Source: Demequina sediminicola (GTDB lineage Bacteria; Actinomycetota; Actinomycetes; Actinomycetales; Demequinaceae). Taken from it: a stretch of DNA of 64,000 nt. A program made the position numbers and the translations under genes. Location of the stretch: positions 124,001-188,000 of the forward strand of contig NZ_BBRB01000002.1 in assembly GCF_000975055.1 (NCBI RefSeq), written 5' to 3'. Shown one piece after another: positions 26,263-35,354 of this stretch (position 1 is the stretch's first letter; each line of letters starts with the position of its first letter). The notes under the pieces are model-generated. The model saw nothing but the letters and a program-made list of their open reading frames with translations, was not told the origin of the DNA and did no database searches.

Positions 26263-27908
26263 CGCAGGGCAACGCTCCAGTGGTCTACCGCGCGCCGCGC
26301 GAGTGGACTCGTTTGCACCCGGTGTCCCCACTACTCGGCGGGTGGGCTGTTTTTGGTGTGGTGGTTTCGATCGCGCTGTACAACTATGCGCCGTCGTGGA
26401 CCGGGGTGGATCCTGCTTTGCAGGAGGGTGCTCATTTCCTGATGCGTTCCATTCTGTGGGTCATTGTGGGCGCGGTGGTGGTGATTGGGTTGGCCATCGG
26501 GTTCGGTTATCTTCAGTGGCATTACAGCGAGTACCGCCTTTCGAGTGTGGCGGTGGAGCAGCGCAAGGGAGTGCTGTTCAAGCAGCACAAGCAGGCGCGA
26601 TTGGATCGTGTTCAAGCGGTGGATGTGGTGCAGCCGCTCATTGCACGAATTTTTCGGTTTGCGTCGCTCAAGATTGAAGTTGCTGGCGGTGAGAGTTCAA
26701 CTATTGCGCTTGAGTATTTGCGCCTGGGTGACGCCGAGGCGATGCGCAATGAGCTTCTGGCGCTCTCTGCTGGGGTGAAGCGCGCCAAGGCTTCCGGTGG
26801 CGAAGCCACTGTTGACGCAGTGGTGTCGGACTTGGGCGGCGCGCCTCACGTGGATGGAGCAGAGCCGATGCCGGCCACGGCTGGGCTAGGTGCCGATTCC
26901 GTTGGTGACTCCGTGGCGGGGGAGAGACACGATGCCGGCCCGGGGTCGCTTCGTGACCTGGCGGGCGCTCCGGCTGGCTATGCGGCAACCCCGGCGTCGC
27001 CGCAGCGCGAGGTTTACCGAGTCCGTACGAGTGACTTGCTGATGTCGATCCTGTTGTCGTGGCCGTTCGTGTGGCTGGTCACGATTCCGGTGGTGGCCGT
27101 CGCGGCGGTGTTGGTGATGAATCTTGACGTGTCGAGGATTCTTGCTGTCGCGGGGGCGAGTTTGGTGACGATTGTTCCCGTGGCGTTGGCGCTGTTTGGG
27201 TTCTTTTGGAACGAGCTCTCCCGCGGATATGGGTTTGTCGCGGGTCTGTCTGAAGACGGTATTCATCTCCGCCATGGCCTGACGGAGACGCGCCGGCAGA
27301 CTGTCCCAGCGGGACGTGTCCAGGCCATCGAGTTTCAGCAACCGCTGTTGTGGCGTCGCCGCGACTGGTGGCGCATCACTATCAATGTTGCTGGCTATCA
27401 AGACGATGCCCAGGCGGTGTCGACGTTGCTTCCGGTGGGTACTCGCCAGGACGCGTTGACGGCGCTGTGGCTCGTGCTGCCAGATTTGGGTGATCCGGAT
27501 CCCGCCGGCACGGTGTCCCAGGCCCTCTCCGGGCAAGGGGCTGAGGGCGGCTTTACCGCGGCATCGTCCCGTTCAAAGGTCTTTGATCCGTGGCAGTGGC
27601 GTCAGCGTGGAGTCCGTGCCACCGAGCACGCCTTGCTGATCCGTCGTGGCCGGTTCGTTCGCCACATGTATGTGGTGCCCCATGAGCGGACTCAGTCTCT
27701 TGGCTTGACGCAGGGGCCGCTGCAACGTGCCCGTGGTCTTGCTGATGTGGCTGTGCACTCGACGAATGGCCCGGTGAAGCCTGTGGCGCGGCATCTTGAT
27801 GAGGCCGATGCTCGGGAGTTGTTGATCGCGCAGGCTCAGCGGGCCGCGCACGAGCGTCAGGCTCAGACTGCCGAGCAGTGGAAGGGCGCGGTGGGTCTTG
27901 ATGGCTAA
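26259..27908 (+). CDS. Bacterial PH-domain membrane protein (YdbT-like)
   Basis: 549 residues with three bPH2 modules: about 85-165 (YRLSSVAVEQRKGVLFKQHKQARLDRVQAVDVVQPLIAR), 320-390 (GLTETRRQTVPAGRVQAIEFQQPLLWRR) and 445-525 (LLIRRGRFVRHMYVVPHERTQSLGLTQGPLQRARGLADVAVHSTNGPV). Four helices lie at the N-terminus and centre. A Gly/Ala-rich linker (about 175-245) separates the modules. It is the partner of the preceding small PH protein. Function in the envelope is inferred. Confidence 0.88.
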   Translation: MTQGNAPVVYRAPREWTRLHPVSPLLGGWAVFGVVVSIALYNYAPSWTGVDPALQEGAHFLMRSILWVIVGAVVVIGLAIGFGYLQWHYSEYRLSSVAVEQRKGVLFKQHKQARLDRVQAVDVVQPLIARIFRFASLKIEVAGGESSTIALEYLRLGDAEAMRNELLALSAGVKRAKASGGEATVDAVVSDLGGAPHVDGAEPMPATAGLGADSVGDSVAGERHDAGPGSLRDLAGAPAGYAATPASPQREVYRVRTSDLLMSILLSWPFVWLVTIPVVAVAAVLVMNLDVSRILAVAGASLVTIVPVALALFGFFWNELSRGYGFVAGLSEDGIHLRHGLTETRRQTVPAGRVQAIEFQQPLLWRRRDWWRITINVAGYQDDAQAVSTLLPVGTRQDALTALWLVLPDLGDPDPAGTVSQALSGQGAEGGFTAASSRSKVFDPWQWRQRGVRATEHALLIRRGRFVRHMYVVPHERTQSLGLTQGPLQRARGLADVAVHSTNGPVKPVARHLDEADARELLIAQAQRAAHERQAQTAEQWKGAVGLDG

Positions 27909-28785
27909 GCCGGGACGCCTGCGGGTGGGGGTGATTGGTGCTGGTCGTGTGGGTGCCGTCCTGGGCGCTGCTTTGCGCGCCGCGGAGCACGAGGTGGTGG
28001 CCGCATCGGGGGTTTCCGAGGAGTCACGCTCGCGCATCGACACGTTGCTTCCTGGTGTCCCCGTCATGGAGCCGCAAGGGGTGGTTGAAGCGGCGGACTT
28101 GGTTCTGCTGACTGTTCCCGATGACTCCATTGCGGCGGTGGCTGCGGGTCTGGCGTACCTCGGCGTGTGGCGGCCGGGGCAGATCGTGATGCACGCGTCG
28201 GGCCGATGGGGGACGGAGGCGCTCGCCGATGCTGCGGCCAAGGGCGCATTGCCGCTGGCTATTCATCCGGCGATGACGTTTACGGGGACTTCGCTTGATC
28301 TCAATCGCATGACTGGTGCGGCGTTCGCGGTCAGTGCGCCTGCGCCGGTGTTGCCTATCGCGCAAGCTCTCGTGGTCGAGATGAACGGTGAGCCCGTGGT
28401 GATCGACGATGCCGACCGCCCTGCGTACCACGCGGCGCTCGTGCACGGCGCGAACCATGTGGTGACTGCGATCACGCAGGCTAGTGCGTCCCTCGCACGT
28501 ATTGGTATTGAGGATCCTGCCAAGGTTTTGGGGCCGCTGGTGCATGCCTCTGTCGACAATGCACTCGGGGATGCTCCTGGTGCGGTGTCGACGCTGACGG
28601 GACCTGTGGTCCGGGGTGATGCGGGAACGGTTGCCGCACATATGGCGGCGCTGTCGGGCCAGCCGGAGGCCCAGTTGGCGTATCGCGCTATGGCGCGCGC
28701 GACTGCAGATTTGGCGCTCAGTGGTGGGCGCATCGGGCCGGCAGCGTATGCCGATCTCATTGCGGCTTTGGGAGTGGAATCGTGA
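27901..28785 (+). CDS. Rossmann-fold / DUF2520 protein
   Basis: 294 residues. The N-terminal NAD(P)-type Rossmann domain has GVIGAGRVGAVLGAAL and DLVLLTVPDDSIAAVAAGL. The C-terminal DUF2520 half holds HPAMTFTG and the helical region YHAALVHGANHVV. Its fold resembles 6-phosphogluconate dehydrogenase-type and pantoate reductase proteins. The gene directly precedes panC and overlaps it by 4 bp, as in many actinobacteria. A role in pantothenate synthesis (a ketopantoate-reductase-like step) has been suggested by context but is not proven. ATG 27901 is preferred over TTG 27898. Confidence 0.88.
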   Translation: MAKPGRLRVGVIGAGRVGAVLGAALRAAEHEVVAASGVSEESRSRIDTLLPGVPVMEPQGVVEAADLVLLTVPDDSIAAVAAGLAYLGVWRPGQIVMHASGRWGTEALADAAAKGALPLAIHPAMTFTGTSLDLNRMTGAAFAVSAPAPVLPIAQALVVEMNGEPVVIDDADRPAYHAALVHGANHVVTAITQASASLARIGIEDPAKVLGPLVHASVDNALGDAPGAVSTLTGPVVRGDAGTVAAHMAALSGQPEAQLAYRAMARATADLALSGGRIGPAAYADLIAALGVES

Positions 28786-29663
28786 AGGTAGTGCACACGG
28801 CACAGGATCTTGCTGCGTGGCCGCGCAAGGGGCGGCGCGTGGTCGTGATGACGATGGGTGCGTTGCATGACGGCCATCTGGCTTTGGTGCGGCAGGCTCG
28901 CGAGTTGGGCGATCAGGTGGTCGTGACAGTTTTCGTGAACCCACTCCAGTTCAATGAGTCGACTGACTATGAACGCTATCCGCGGGATTTGGAGGCCGAC
29001 GTAGCCCGACTGAAGGGCTCTGGAGTCGATGTAGTGTTCGCTCCCGCCGATGACACGATGTACCCCGACGGTGTTCCCGCGGCATCGGTGTCAGCAGGTG
29101 AGATGGGGCGGGTCCTTGAAGGCGCGGCTCGTCCGGGGCACTTCGATGGAGTATTGACTGTCGTTGCCAAGCTCCTCCATCTGACCCAGCCAGACATTGC
29201 GGTGTTTGGTGCCAAGGACGCCCAGCAGGTCATCGCGGTGCGCGCACTTGTCCGCGACTTGAATTTCCCGGTGGAGATCGCCACTGCACCGACCGTGCGG
29301 GACGCTGACGGCCTTGCCCAGTCGAGCCGCAACGTCTTTTTGAGCGCCAGCGAACGTGAGCAGGCACTGGTGCTCTCGCGTGCTCTCAACGTGGCGGATG
29401 AGCAGGCGCGGAATGGTGTGCAGGTCCAGAACGTTCTGACTCAAGGACGCGCAATGCTGGAGAGTGCGCCCGAGGTACGTGTCGATTACTTCACGGTGAT
29501 GAATCCGGCGAACGCGCAACCCATCGATTCGGACTATCGTGGCGAGGCGGTGATCGCGGTGGCAGCACATGTTGGTGACACGCGATTGATCGACAACGTG
29601 ACGACGCGCATCGGCCCCCGTGACGCCGACCCTCAGGGTGACGCGGCGTGGCCTGCCAAGTGA
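28782..29663 (+). CDS. panC: Pantothenate synthetase
   Basis: 293 residues. It shows the ATP motif MTMGALHDGHLALVRQAR, VTVFVNPLQFNESTDYERYPRDLEAD, GHFDGVLTVVAKLLHLTQPDIAVFGAKDAQQ and the KMSKS-like SSRNVFLS. It condenses pantoate with beta-alanine. The GTG start overlaps the DUF2520 gene by 4 bp. panD, which makes beta-alanine, follows after 25 nt. Confidence 0.97.
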   Translation: MKVVHTAQDLAAWPRKGRRVVVMTMGALHDGHLALVRQARELGDQVVVTVFVNPLQFNESTDYERYPRDLEADVARLKGSGVDVVFAPADDTMYPDGVPAASVSAGEMGRVLEGAARPGHFDGVLTVVAKLLHLTQPDIAVFGAKDAQQVIAVRALVRDLNFPVEIATAPTVRDADGLAQSSRNVFLSASEREQALVLSRALNVADEQARNGVQVQNVLTQGRAMLESAPEVRVDYFTVMNPANAQPIDSDYRGEAVIAVAAHVGDTRLIDNVTTRIGPRDADPQGDAAWPAK

Positions 29664-29688
29664 TCAGCTCAGATAAAGGAGCGCAGAA

Positions 29689-30126
29689 GTGACTTCATTG
29701 CAACGGCCCATGATGATCTCCAAGATCCATCGGGCAACCGTGACGCAGGCCGACCTGCACTATGTGGGCTCCATCACCATTGATGCGACGCTGATGGACC
29801 ACGCGGATTTGCTCGCTGGCCAGCAGGTGGATGTTGTGGATGTCACCAACGGTGCACGGCTGACGACGTATGCGATCCCCGGTGAACCTGATTCGGGTCA
29901 GATCTGTATCAACGGCGCGGCTGCGCACCTGGTTGATCCAGGGGACCTGGTCATCATCATTGGCTATGGCATGCTCGCCGATGCAGAGGCCCGCACGTTT
30001 GAGCCGCACGTCGTGTTCGTCGACGGCGAGAACAAGATCTTGCAGGAATGCGATGATCCTGGCTCGGTGCCAGAAGGATACGGGCTGGAGCGTTCCGGTA
30101 TCCCGGTGCACGATTTCCGTCACTAA
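29689..30126 (+). CDS. panD: Aspartate 1-decarboxylase
   Basis: 145 residues. The pyruvoyl self-cleavage site is seen in YVGSITID (Gly27-Ser28), followed by [40 protein letters not shown]. It decarboxylates aspartate to beta-alanine for pantothenate. The start is GTG with AAAGGAG upstream. It is followed by repeat copy C rather than directly by nadB. Confidence 0.97.
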   Translation: MTSLQRPMMISKIHRATVTQADLHYVGSITIDATLMDHADLLAGQQVDVVDVTNGARLTTYAIPGEPDSGQICINGAAAHLVDPGDLVIIIGYGMLADAEARTFEPHVVFVDGENKILQECDDPGSVPEGYGLERSGIPVHDFRH

Positions 30127-30141
30127 CGCCACCACCCCCTT

Positions 30142-30244
30142 TCGACACTTTGAACCAAAGGTGGGCGCGGCGCGCCTGAAGTTGCGCTCAGCAAGCCTTG
30201 CGAGCACGGCGTGTCTGGCCCTGCTCCGGTTCGTAGTGTGGGGA
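30142..30244 (+). repeat. ~100-bp dispersed repeat, copy C
   Basis: It fills most of the panD-nadB gap. It starts TCGACACTTTGAACCAAAGG and ends CGGTTCGTAGTGTGGGGA. Its termini ACACTTTGAACC and, read inward from the right end, ACACTACGAACC match at 10 of 12 positions. The 95-bp distance between the conserved end motifs equals that of copy A. It holds no gene. Confidence 0.8.
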
Positions 30245-30254
30245 GTCTGCCCGA

Positions 30255-30260
30255 TAGGTT
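30255..30260 (+). promoter_or_regulatory. Leaderless-type -10 box of nadB
   Basis: TAGGTT, then 6 nt, then the nadB ATG. The -35 region falls inside the right end of repeat copy C, so the repeat may supply part of the promoter. Confidence 0.55.
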
Positions 30261-30266
30261 GTCCGA

Positions 30267-31961
30267 ATGACATCGTTTGTGCGGCGCCTCGCTGCCCCCG
30301 CGCCCGGTTGGACCATCAATGCGGACGTGATCGTCGTGGGCTCAGGTATCGCCGGCTTAACTGCCGCGCTTGAACTTCGCAACAAAGTCGATCGCGTGCT
30401 GGTCGTCACCAAGGGCGAGTTGTCCTCAGGCTCCACAGTCTGGGCACAAGGCGGGATCGCCGCGGCCCTCGACCCCGAGGACACCCCCGAAGAGCACTTC
30501 GAAGACACCCTGACTGCGGGTGTGGGCCTGTGCAGCGACGAGGCCGTTCGTGCGTTGGTCACGGAAGGCCCAGATCGAGTGCGGGACCTCGTCCGTCGGG
30601 GGGCAAATTTTGACACCGGACCCGACGGTGCCGTGACGCTGACGCGTGAGGGCGGCCACCACCGTGACCGCATCGCGCATGCGGGTGGAGACGCCACTGG
30701 TGCGGAGATCTCCCGGGCTCTCGTCGCACAACTGGAAGCGGTGCGCAACGACCCTGGAATCGAGGTCATTGAGCATGCGATGGTCGTGGACCTTCTTACT
30801 GCCGCCCCCGACAGCGACGGCCGCCCAGGCCCCGTCTGCGGCGTGACGCTCCACATCATCGGCGCAGGTTCGCGCGACGGTGTCGGCGCGGCACTTGCCA
30901 AGTCCGTGATCATGGCGACTGGTGGAATCGGCCAGGTGTTCCGCGCCTCGACCAACCCTGCATCGTCTACCGGCGACGGCTTGGCTGCTGCGCTGCGTGC
31001 AGGTGCGGCGGTTGCCGACCTTGAGTTTGTGCAGTTCCATCCGACAGTGCTGTGGCAGGGTGCGGCGGCACGTGGCCAGCAAACGCTGATCTCGGAGGCT
31101 GTCCGGGGCGAAGGCGCGTATCTGCTCAATAGCGACGGTGAACGCTTCATGGTGGGTCAGCACCCGATGGCCGAGCTTGCGCCGCGCGATGTCGTGAGTC
31201 GGGGCATCGTCGCGATGATGGAGGAGGAGGACTCGGAGAACGTCTTCCTCGACTGTCGCCACCTGGGAGGCGCATTCCTGCGGGAGCGGTTCCCCACTAT
31301 TCGTGAGCGTCTCGCTGAGCAGGGCGTTGATATGGCCCACGACCTCATCCCGGTGGCGCCTGCGCAGCATTATCACTCGGGTGGAATCTTGACTGATCTT
31401 CGTGGTCGGTCAACGCAGCCTGGTCTCTATGCCATCGGCGAGGCGGCGTGCACGGGCGTGCATGGTGCTAACCGACTTGCCTCCAACTCTCTGCTCGAGG
31501 GGCTGGTGTTTGCTCACCGTGCTGCGGCCGACGCCGCCGCGACTGTGGCGAGCGAAACCGTGCGTCAACATGAGCCTGAAGACCGGCCGGGTCCGACGGC
31601 GCTGTTGCCGGCCACGACTCGGACGCAGATTCAGACCATCACCCAGCGTGGTGCGGGCCCTATCCGCACAGCATCCTCACTCGCCACCGCTCAAGAGCGC
31701 CTCGCGAAGATTCGTCAGCGTCATCACCTCAATGGTGCCCCTGCGGGTGAGCCGCAGATCGCGGAGTGGGAGAGCAGCAATGTGTTGACCACTGCGTCGA
31801 CCCTCGTTGCGGCCGCTTCGGAGCGCAAGGAGACGCGTGGCGGGCACGTGCGGGAGGATTTTCCGGAGAGGGACGATGCTCAGTGGAGGCTTCGTATCGC
31901 GGCCGTCCTCACGCCGGACGGCGATATGGAGCTCATTCACGCGCCTCGGGATCTCGGCTAG
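30267..31961 (+). CDS. nadB: L-aspartate oxidase
   Basis: 564 residues. The FAD-binding VVGSGIAGLTAALEL, the SGSTVWAQGGIAAAL motif (substrate-side S-T-x-A-Q-G-G), HPTVLWQG and the EAACTGVHGANRLASNSLLEG block identify NadB rather than succinate dehydrogenase flavoprotein. It oxidises aspartate to iminoaspartate for NAD synthesis. nadC follows; no nadA is present in the window. Confidence 0.97.
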   Translation: MTSFVRRLAAPAPGWTINADVIVVGSGIAGLTAALELRNKVDRVLVVTKGELSSGSTVWAQGGIAAALDPEDTPEEHFEDTLTAGVGLCSDEAVRALVTEGPDRVRDLVRRGANFDTGPDGAVTLTREGGHHRDRIAHAGGDATGAEISRALVAQLEAVRNDPGIEVIEHAMVVDLLTAAPDSDGRPGPVCGVTLHIIGAGSRDGVGAALAKSVIMATGGIGQVFRASTNPASSTGDGLAAALRAGAAVADLEFVQFHPTVLWQGAAARGQQTLISEAVRGEGAYLLNSDGERFMVGQHPMAELAPRDVVSRGIVAMMEEEDSENVFLDCRHLGGAFLRERFPTIRERLAEQGVDMAHDLIPVAPAQHYHSGGILTDLRGRSTQPGLYAIGEAACTGVHGANRLASNSLLEGLVFAHRAAADAAATVASETVRQHEPEDRPGPTALLPATTRTQIQTITQRGAGPIRTASSLATAQERLAKIRQRHHLNGAPAGEPQIAEWESSNVLTTASTLVAAASERKETRGGHVREDFPERDDAQWRLRIAAVLTPDGDMELIHAPRDLG

Positions 31962-31987
31962 CGCGCCGGCACTATTGCGGTCGGGCG

Positions 31988-31993
31988 TACGCT
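31988..31993 (+). promoter_or_regulatory. Leaderless-type -10 box of nadC
   Basis: TACGCT, then 7 nt, then GTG 32001. This spacing favours GTG 32001 over ATG 32004 as the start. Confidence 0.55.
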
Positions 31994-32000
31994 AGACGCC

Positions 32001-32906
32001 GTGATGCACCCAGAGGATCGTGACCAGAACCGTCCCTTGTCTGCTTCGTGGATTGCTGGCGCCGTAGCGCAGGCTCTCGATGAGGACCTGGGCTCCACCG
32101 AGAGCCGGGACGTGACCACGCAGGCAACCATTGCGCCCACCACTCAGGTGAGCGGCACCATTGGGATGCGTGAAGAAGGAGTGCTGGCGGGATCCGCGGT
32201 GATTGCGGAGACGCTGTCACAGGTCGCGGATCGACTCAACTTGGCACGCCCGGCGGTTGACCTCCATGCCGCCGACGGAGACCGTTTGGCCGCTGGCGCC
32301 GTGGTTGCGTCGATTGCAGGGCCAGGTCACGTCGTGTTGATCGCGGAGCGCACCATGCTGAACTTCTTGTCGCGCGCGAGCGGCATTGCGTCTCACACGC
32401 GGCGTTGGGCCGATGCCCTCGACGGCACTGGTGCTGCGGTCCTAGACACCCGCAAAACCACTCCGGGCCTGCGTGAACTCGAGAAGTATGCGGTCCACTG
32501 CGGCGGGGGTGTGAACAAGCGTCACGGGCTGTATGACTGTGCGATGGTCAAGGACAACCACATTGTCGCGGCCGGGTCTGTGACAGCAGCGGTCGAGGCC
32601 ATTGGCACTCGTTTTCCCGATGTGCCCATCCAGGTTGAGGTGGAGAGCGAGTCTCAAGCACTCGAAGCGGTCGATGCCGGGGTGCGGTTTTTGATGATCG
32701 ACAACATGGCGCCAGAGCCGATGCGGGCGCTGGTGGCGACGCTGCGTGCGCTGGAGCCGACGGTCGGCAAGGTGCGGTTGGAGGCTACCGGCGGCTTGAC
32801 GTTGGACAACGCTCGCGATGTGGCCCACACGGGTGTTGACTACATGTCGGTGGGGGCACTGACGCACTCAAGCCCCATCATCGATCTGGGACTTGACCTC
32901 GTCTAA
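32001..32906 (+). CDS. nadC: Nicotinate-nucleotide pyrophosphorylase (carboxylating)
   Basis: 301 residues. It shows [62 protein letters not shown] and the C-terminal [33 protein letters not shown]. It converts quinolinate and PRPP to nicotinate mononucleotide. The start is set by the -10 box spacing. In many actinobacteria coaX follows; here lysS follows directly. Confidence 0.97.
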   Translation: MMHPEDRDQNRPLSASWIAGAVAQALDEDLGSTESRDVTTQATIAPTTQVSGTIGMREEGVLAGSAVIAETLSQVADRLNLARPAVDLHAADGDRLAAGAVVASIAGPGHVVLIAERTMLNFLSRASGIASHTRRWADALDGTGAAVLDTRKTTPGLRELEKYAVHCGGGVNKRHGLYDCAMVKDNHIVAAGSVTAAVEAIGTRFPDVPIQVEVESESQALEAVDAGVRFLMIDNMAPEPMRALVATLRALEPTVGKVRLEATGGLTLDNARDVAHTGVDYMSVGALTHSSPIIDLGLDLV

Positions 32907-32960
32907 GGTTCCGTTGCCTCCTGGCTGTGCCGCGACATCGGCTCTGAGCTCAAGCGCGGG

Positions 32961-32966
32961 TACCCT
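32961..32966 (+). promoter_or_regulatory. Leaderless-type -10 box of lysS
   Basis: TACCCT, then 7 nt, then GTG 32974. This supports the shorter lysS reading, since a longer in-frame version would begin inside nadC upstream of this promoter. Confidence 0.55.
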
Positions 32967-32973
32967 AGTGGGC

Positions 32974-34482
32974 GTGACTGACGAAAACTCTGTGCAGGCC
33001 GATGACCTTCCCGAACAGCTGAAGGTGCGCCGCGCCAAGCGCGATCGCCTCATTGCGGACGGTGGGCAGGCGTATCCCGTTTCCGTGCCGCGGACGCATG
33101 AGATTGCTGACGTCAAGCGTGACTATGACGGCCTAGAGACCGGCGAAGAGACCGATGATGTGGTGTCGGTCGCGGGTCGCGTCGTCTTCATTCGTAACAC
33201 CGGCAAGTTGTGCTTTGCCGCCCTGCAGGATGGCGCGGGAGAGCGTCTGCAGATCATGCTGTCGCTCGCCGAGGTGGGCGAGGAGTCGCTGACGGCGTTC
33301 AAGGGCGACGTCGACTTGGGTGACCACGTGTATGCGACAGGTCGCGCTATCAAGTCCAAGCGCGGCGAAGTCTCGGTGTTCGTGTCGGAGTGGGGAATTG
33401 CGGCCAAGGCGCTGCGCCCACTGCCCGTGCTGCACAAAGAACTTGCTGAAGAGTCGCGTGTGCGTCAGCGCTATGTGGACCTGATTGCGCGGCCGTTGGC
33501 TCGCGACACCGTGCGTAACCGCGCACACGTCATGCGCTCACTGCGCGAGTCGCTGCACAGCCGTGGATTCATTGAGATTGAAACGCCGATGCTGCAAACG
33601 CAGCACGGCGGCGCTGCCGCGAGGCCGTTTGTGACGCACATGAATGCGTATGACATTGATCTCTACATGCGTATTGCGCCTGAGCTGTTCTTGAAGCGCG
33701 CTGTCGTGGGTGGTGTGGAAAAGGTCTTCGAGATTAACCGCAACTTCCGCAATGAAGGCGCCGATTCCTCGCATTCGCCAGAATTCTCGATGCTCGAAGC
33801 GTATGAGGCTTACGGTGACTACAACACCATGGCGACGTTGACTCAGGACTTGATTCAGGGCGCTGCTTCAGATGTCTTTGGTTCAACGACGGTCACATTG
33901 GCCGACGGCGAGGAGTACGACCTCGGCGGCGATTGGGCCGAACTATCGATGTATGGCTCGTTGTCGGAGGCCATGGGTGAGGAAGTCACACCGCAGACTT
34001 CCGTTGAGCAGTTGCTGGCATGGTGCGATAAGGCCGATGTTTCGGTGGACGTGAAGCGTGCGAACCACGGCAAGCTGGTCGAGGAATTGTGGGAGCACTA
34101 CGTCGGTGACGATCTCACTGCGCCCACGTTTGTCCGCGACTTCCCTGTGGAGACAAGTCCGCTGACCCGCGATCACCGAACGCAGGACGGCATTGTCGAG
34201 AAGTGGGACCTCTACGTGCGCGGCTTCGAGTTGGCGACCGCGTATTCGGAGCTCGTTGACCCCGTGATTCAGCGTGAGCGCTTTGAGCAGCAGGCGCGTA
34301 TGGCTGCGTTGGGCGACGACGAGGCTATGAAGCTCGACGAGGACTTCCTGACTGCTATGGAGTATGCGATGCCTCCCTCGGGCGGTATGGGAATGGGGAT
34401 GGACCGGCTCCTGATGGCACTGACGGGATTGGGCATCCGCGAGACCATCACCTTCCCGCTGGTGAAGCCGAGCGACGACTAA
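32974..34482 (+). CDS. lysS: Lysyl-tRNA synthetase (class II)
   Basis: About 502 residues from GTG 32974. An OB-fold anticodon-binding domain ([24 protein letters not shown]) precedes the class II core: motif 2 [20 protein letters not shown] and motif 3 [25 protein letters not shown]. It charges tRNA-Lys. Its stop TAA shares one base with the ATG of the next small gene. Confidence 0.97.
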   Translation: MTDENSVQADDLPEQLKVRRAKRDRLIADGGQAYPVSVPRTHEIADVKRDYDGLETGEETDDVVSVAGRVVFIRNTGKLCFAALQDGAGERLQIMLSLAEVGEESLTAFKGDVDLGDHVYATGRAIKSKRGEVSVFVSEWGIAAKALRPLPVLHKELAEESRVRQRYVDLIARPLARDTVRNRAHVMRSLRESLHSRGFIEIETPMLQTQHGGAAARPFVTHMNAYDIDLYMRIAPELFLKRAVVGGVEKVFEINRNFRNEGADSSHSPEFSMLEAYEAYGDYNTMATLTQDLIQGAASDVFGSTTVTLADGEEYDLGGDWAELSMYGSLSEAMGEEVTPQTSVEQLLAWCDKADVSVDVKRANHGKLVEELWEHYVGDDLTAPTFVRDFPVETSPLTRDHRTQDGIVEKWDLYVRGFELATAYSELVDPVIQRERFEQQARMAALGDDEAMKLDEDFLTAMEYAMPPSGGMGMGMDRLLMALTGLGIRETITFPLVKPSDD

Positions 34483-34733
34483 TGGAAACGTGGCAGGCCG
34501 TCGCCGTTGGCATCATCCCGTCCATCGGTGTGGCGCTCATCTTTTGGTATGCCATGCGTTCCGTGATTCGTGCTGATCGCAACGAGCGCGAGGCGCTGGC
34601 CAAGGCCGATGCTGAAGAGGCTGAGAGGCAGCGTGTGGCGACGCCTCCCGCAGGCCCCGACGGTGCTCCGTCGCCTGCGGTATCACCGACTCCCGCACCA
34701 TCACCTGAGAGTAAGACGGATTCCCCGCGCTGA
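34482..34733 (+). CDS. Small membrane protein following lysS
   Basis: 83 residues. One N-terminal helix (AVAVGIIPSIGVALIFWYAM) is followed by a charged helix (RADRNEREALAKADAEEAERQR) and a Pro/Ser/Thr tail. Similar short proteins follow lysS in many actinobacteria; function unknown. One-base overlap with lysS implies coupled translation. Confidence 0.75.
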   Translation: METWQAVAVGIIPSIGVALIFWYAMRSVIRADRNEREALAKADAEEAERQRVATPPAGPDGAPSPAVSPTPAPSPESKTDSPR

Positions 34734-34791
34734 TTCATGGAGCATTGCGGCGCCGTTTCGCCGCGCGCATCACCATCACGTTGTGCGAATA

Positions 34792-34816
34792 TGAGAATTC
34801 CACAGGATAATTCTCA
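34792..34816. promoter_or_regulatory. Operator-like inverted repeat upstream of lsr2
   Basis: TGAGAATT, nine bases, AATTCTCA: an 8-bp perfect inverted repeat in an AT-rich stretch about 100 bp before lsr2. It ends just before a TTGACG -35-like box at 34820-34825. The binding protein is unknown. Confidence 0.45.
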
Positions 34817-34839
34817 GTATTGACGGTATCCCTAAGAAT

Positions 34840-34857
34840 GTGTGATTGTATTCACAC
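34840..34857. promoter_or_regulatory. CRP/GlxR-type operator upstream of lsr2
   Basis: GTGTGA, six bases, TCACAC: a perfect match to the TGTGA-N6-TCACA consensus of cAMP-receptor-family regulators (Crp in mycobacteria, GlxR in corynebacteria). It lies 54 bp before the lsr2 start codon, downstream of a TTGACG box, so repression is plausible. Confidence 0.7.
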
Positions 34858-34911
34858 ACAGATGGAGTTCCCCAACAGTCTTATTTCCACACGGTGGAGA
34901 AGGAGTGCACG

Positions 34912-35223
34912 ATGGCACAGCGGGTTCAGGTAGTACTTGTTGATGATATTGATGGCGGAGATGCGGACGAGACCGTCTCTTTTGCCATTGACGGCACTCA
35001 CTACGAGATTGACCTTTCCACGGCACACGCTGCTGAACTGCGTCAGGCTTTCGAGCCGTGGACGGCAGTCGCACGCAAGGTGACTAACCGTAAGAGCGCA
35101 AGCCGTGGCCGCAACCAGGACACGGCCAAGATTCGTGCGTGGGCGAAGAAGAGCGGCTATGACGTTTCTGAACGTGGACGCATTTCTGCAGATATTCGCG
35201 AGGCATACGCGAACGCCAACTAG
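34912..35223 (+). CDS. lsr2: Lsr2 nucleoid-associated protein
   Basis: 103 residues from ATG 34912 (GAGAAGGAG upstream). The N-terminal dimerisation domain (VQVVLVDDIDGGDADETVSFAIDGTHYEIDLS) and the C-terminal DNA-binding segment with the RGR AT-hook-like residues (ASRGRNQDTAKIRAWAKKSGYDVSERGRISADI) are complete. It coats AT-rich DNA and silences foreign genes, like H-NS. Its own promoter is AT-rich and carries a CRP-type operator. Confidence 0.96.
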   Translation: MAQRVQVVLVDDIDGGDADETVSFAIDGTHYEIDLSTAHAAELRQAFEPWTAVARKVTNRKSASRGRNQDTAKIRAWAKKSGYDVSERGRISADIREAYANAN

Positions 35224-35354
35224 GCAATAGGGATTGCTTGATAGGTAATATTGAGCGGCAATGAAGACCGCAGACGGCTCCGGCTCCTTCGTGGAGGTGG
35301 GGTCGTTTGTGCGTGTCGCCCATGACAGACGGACAACCACAGGAGAATGACACC

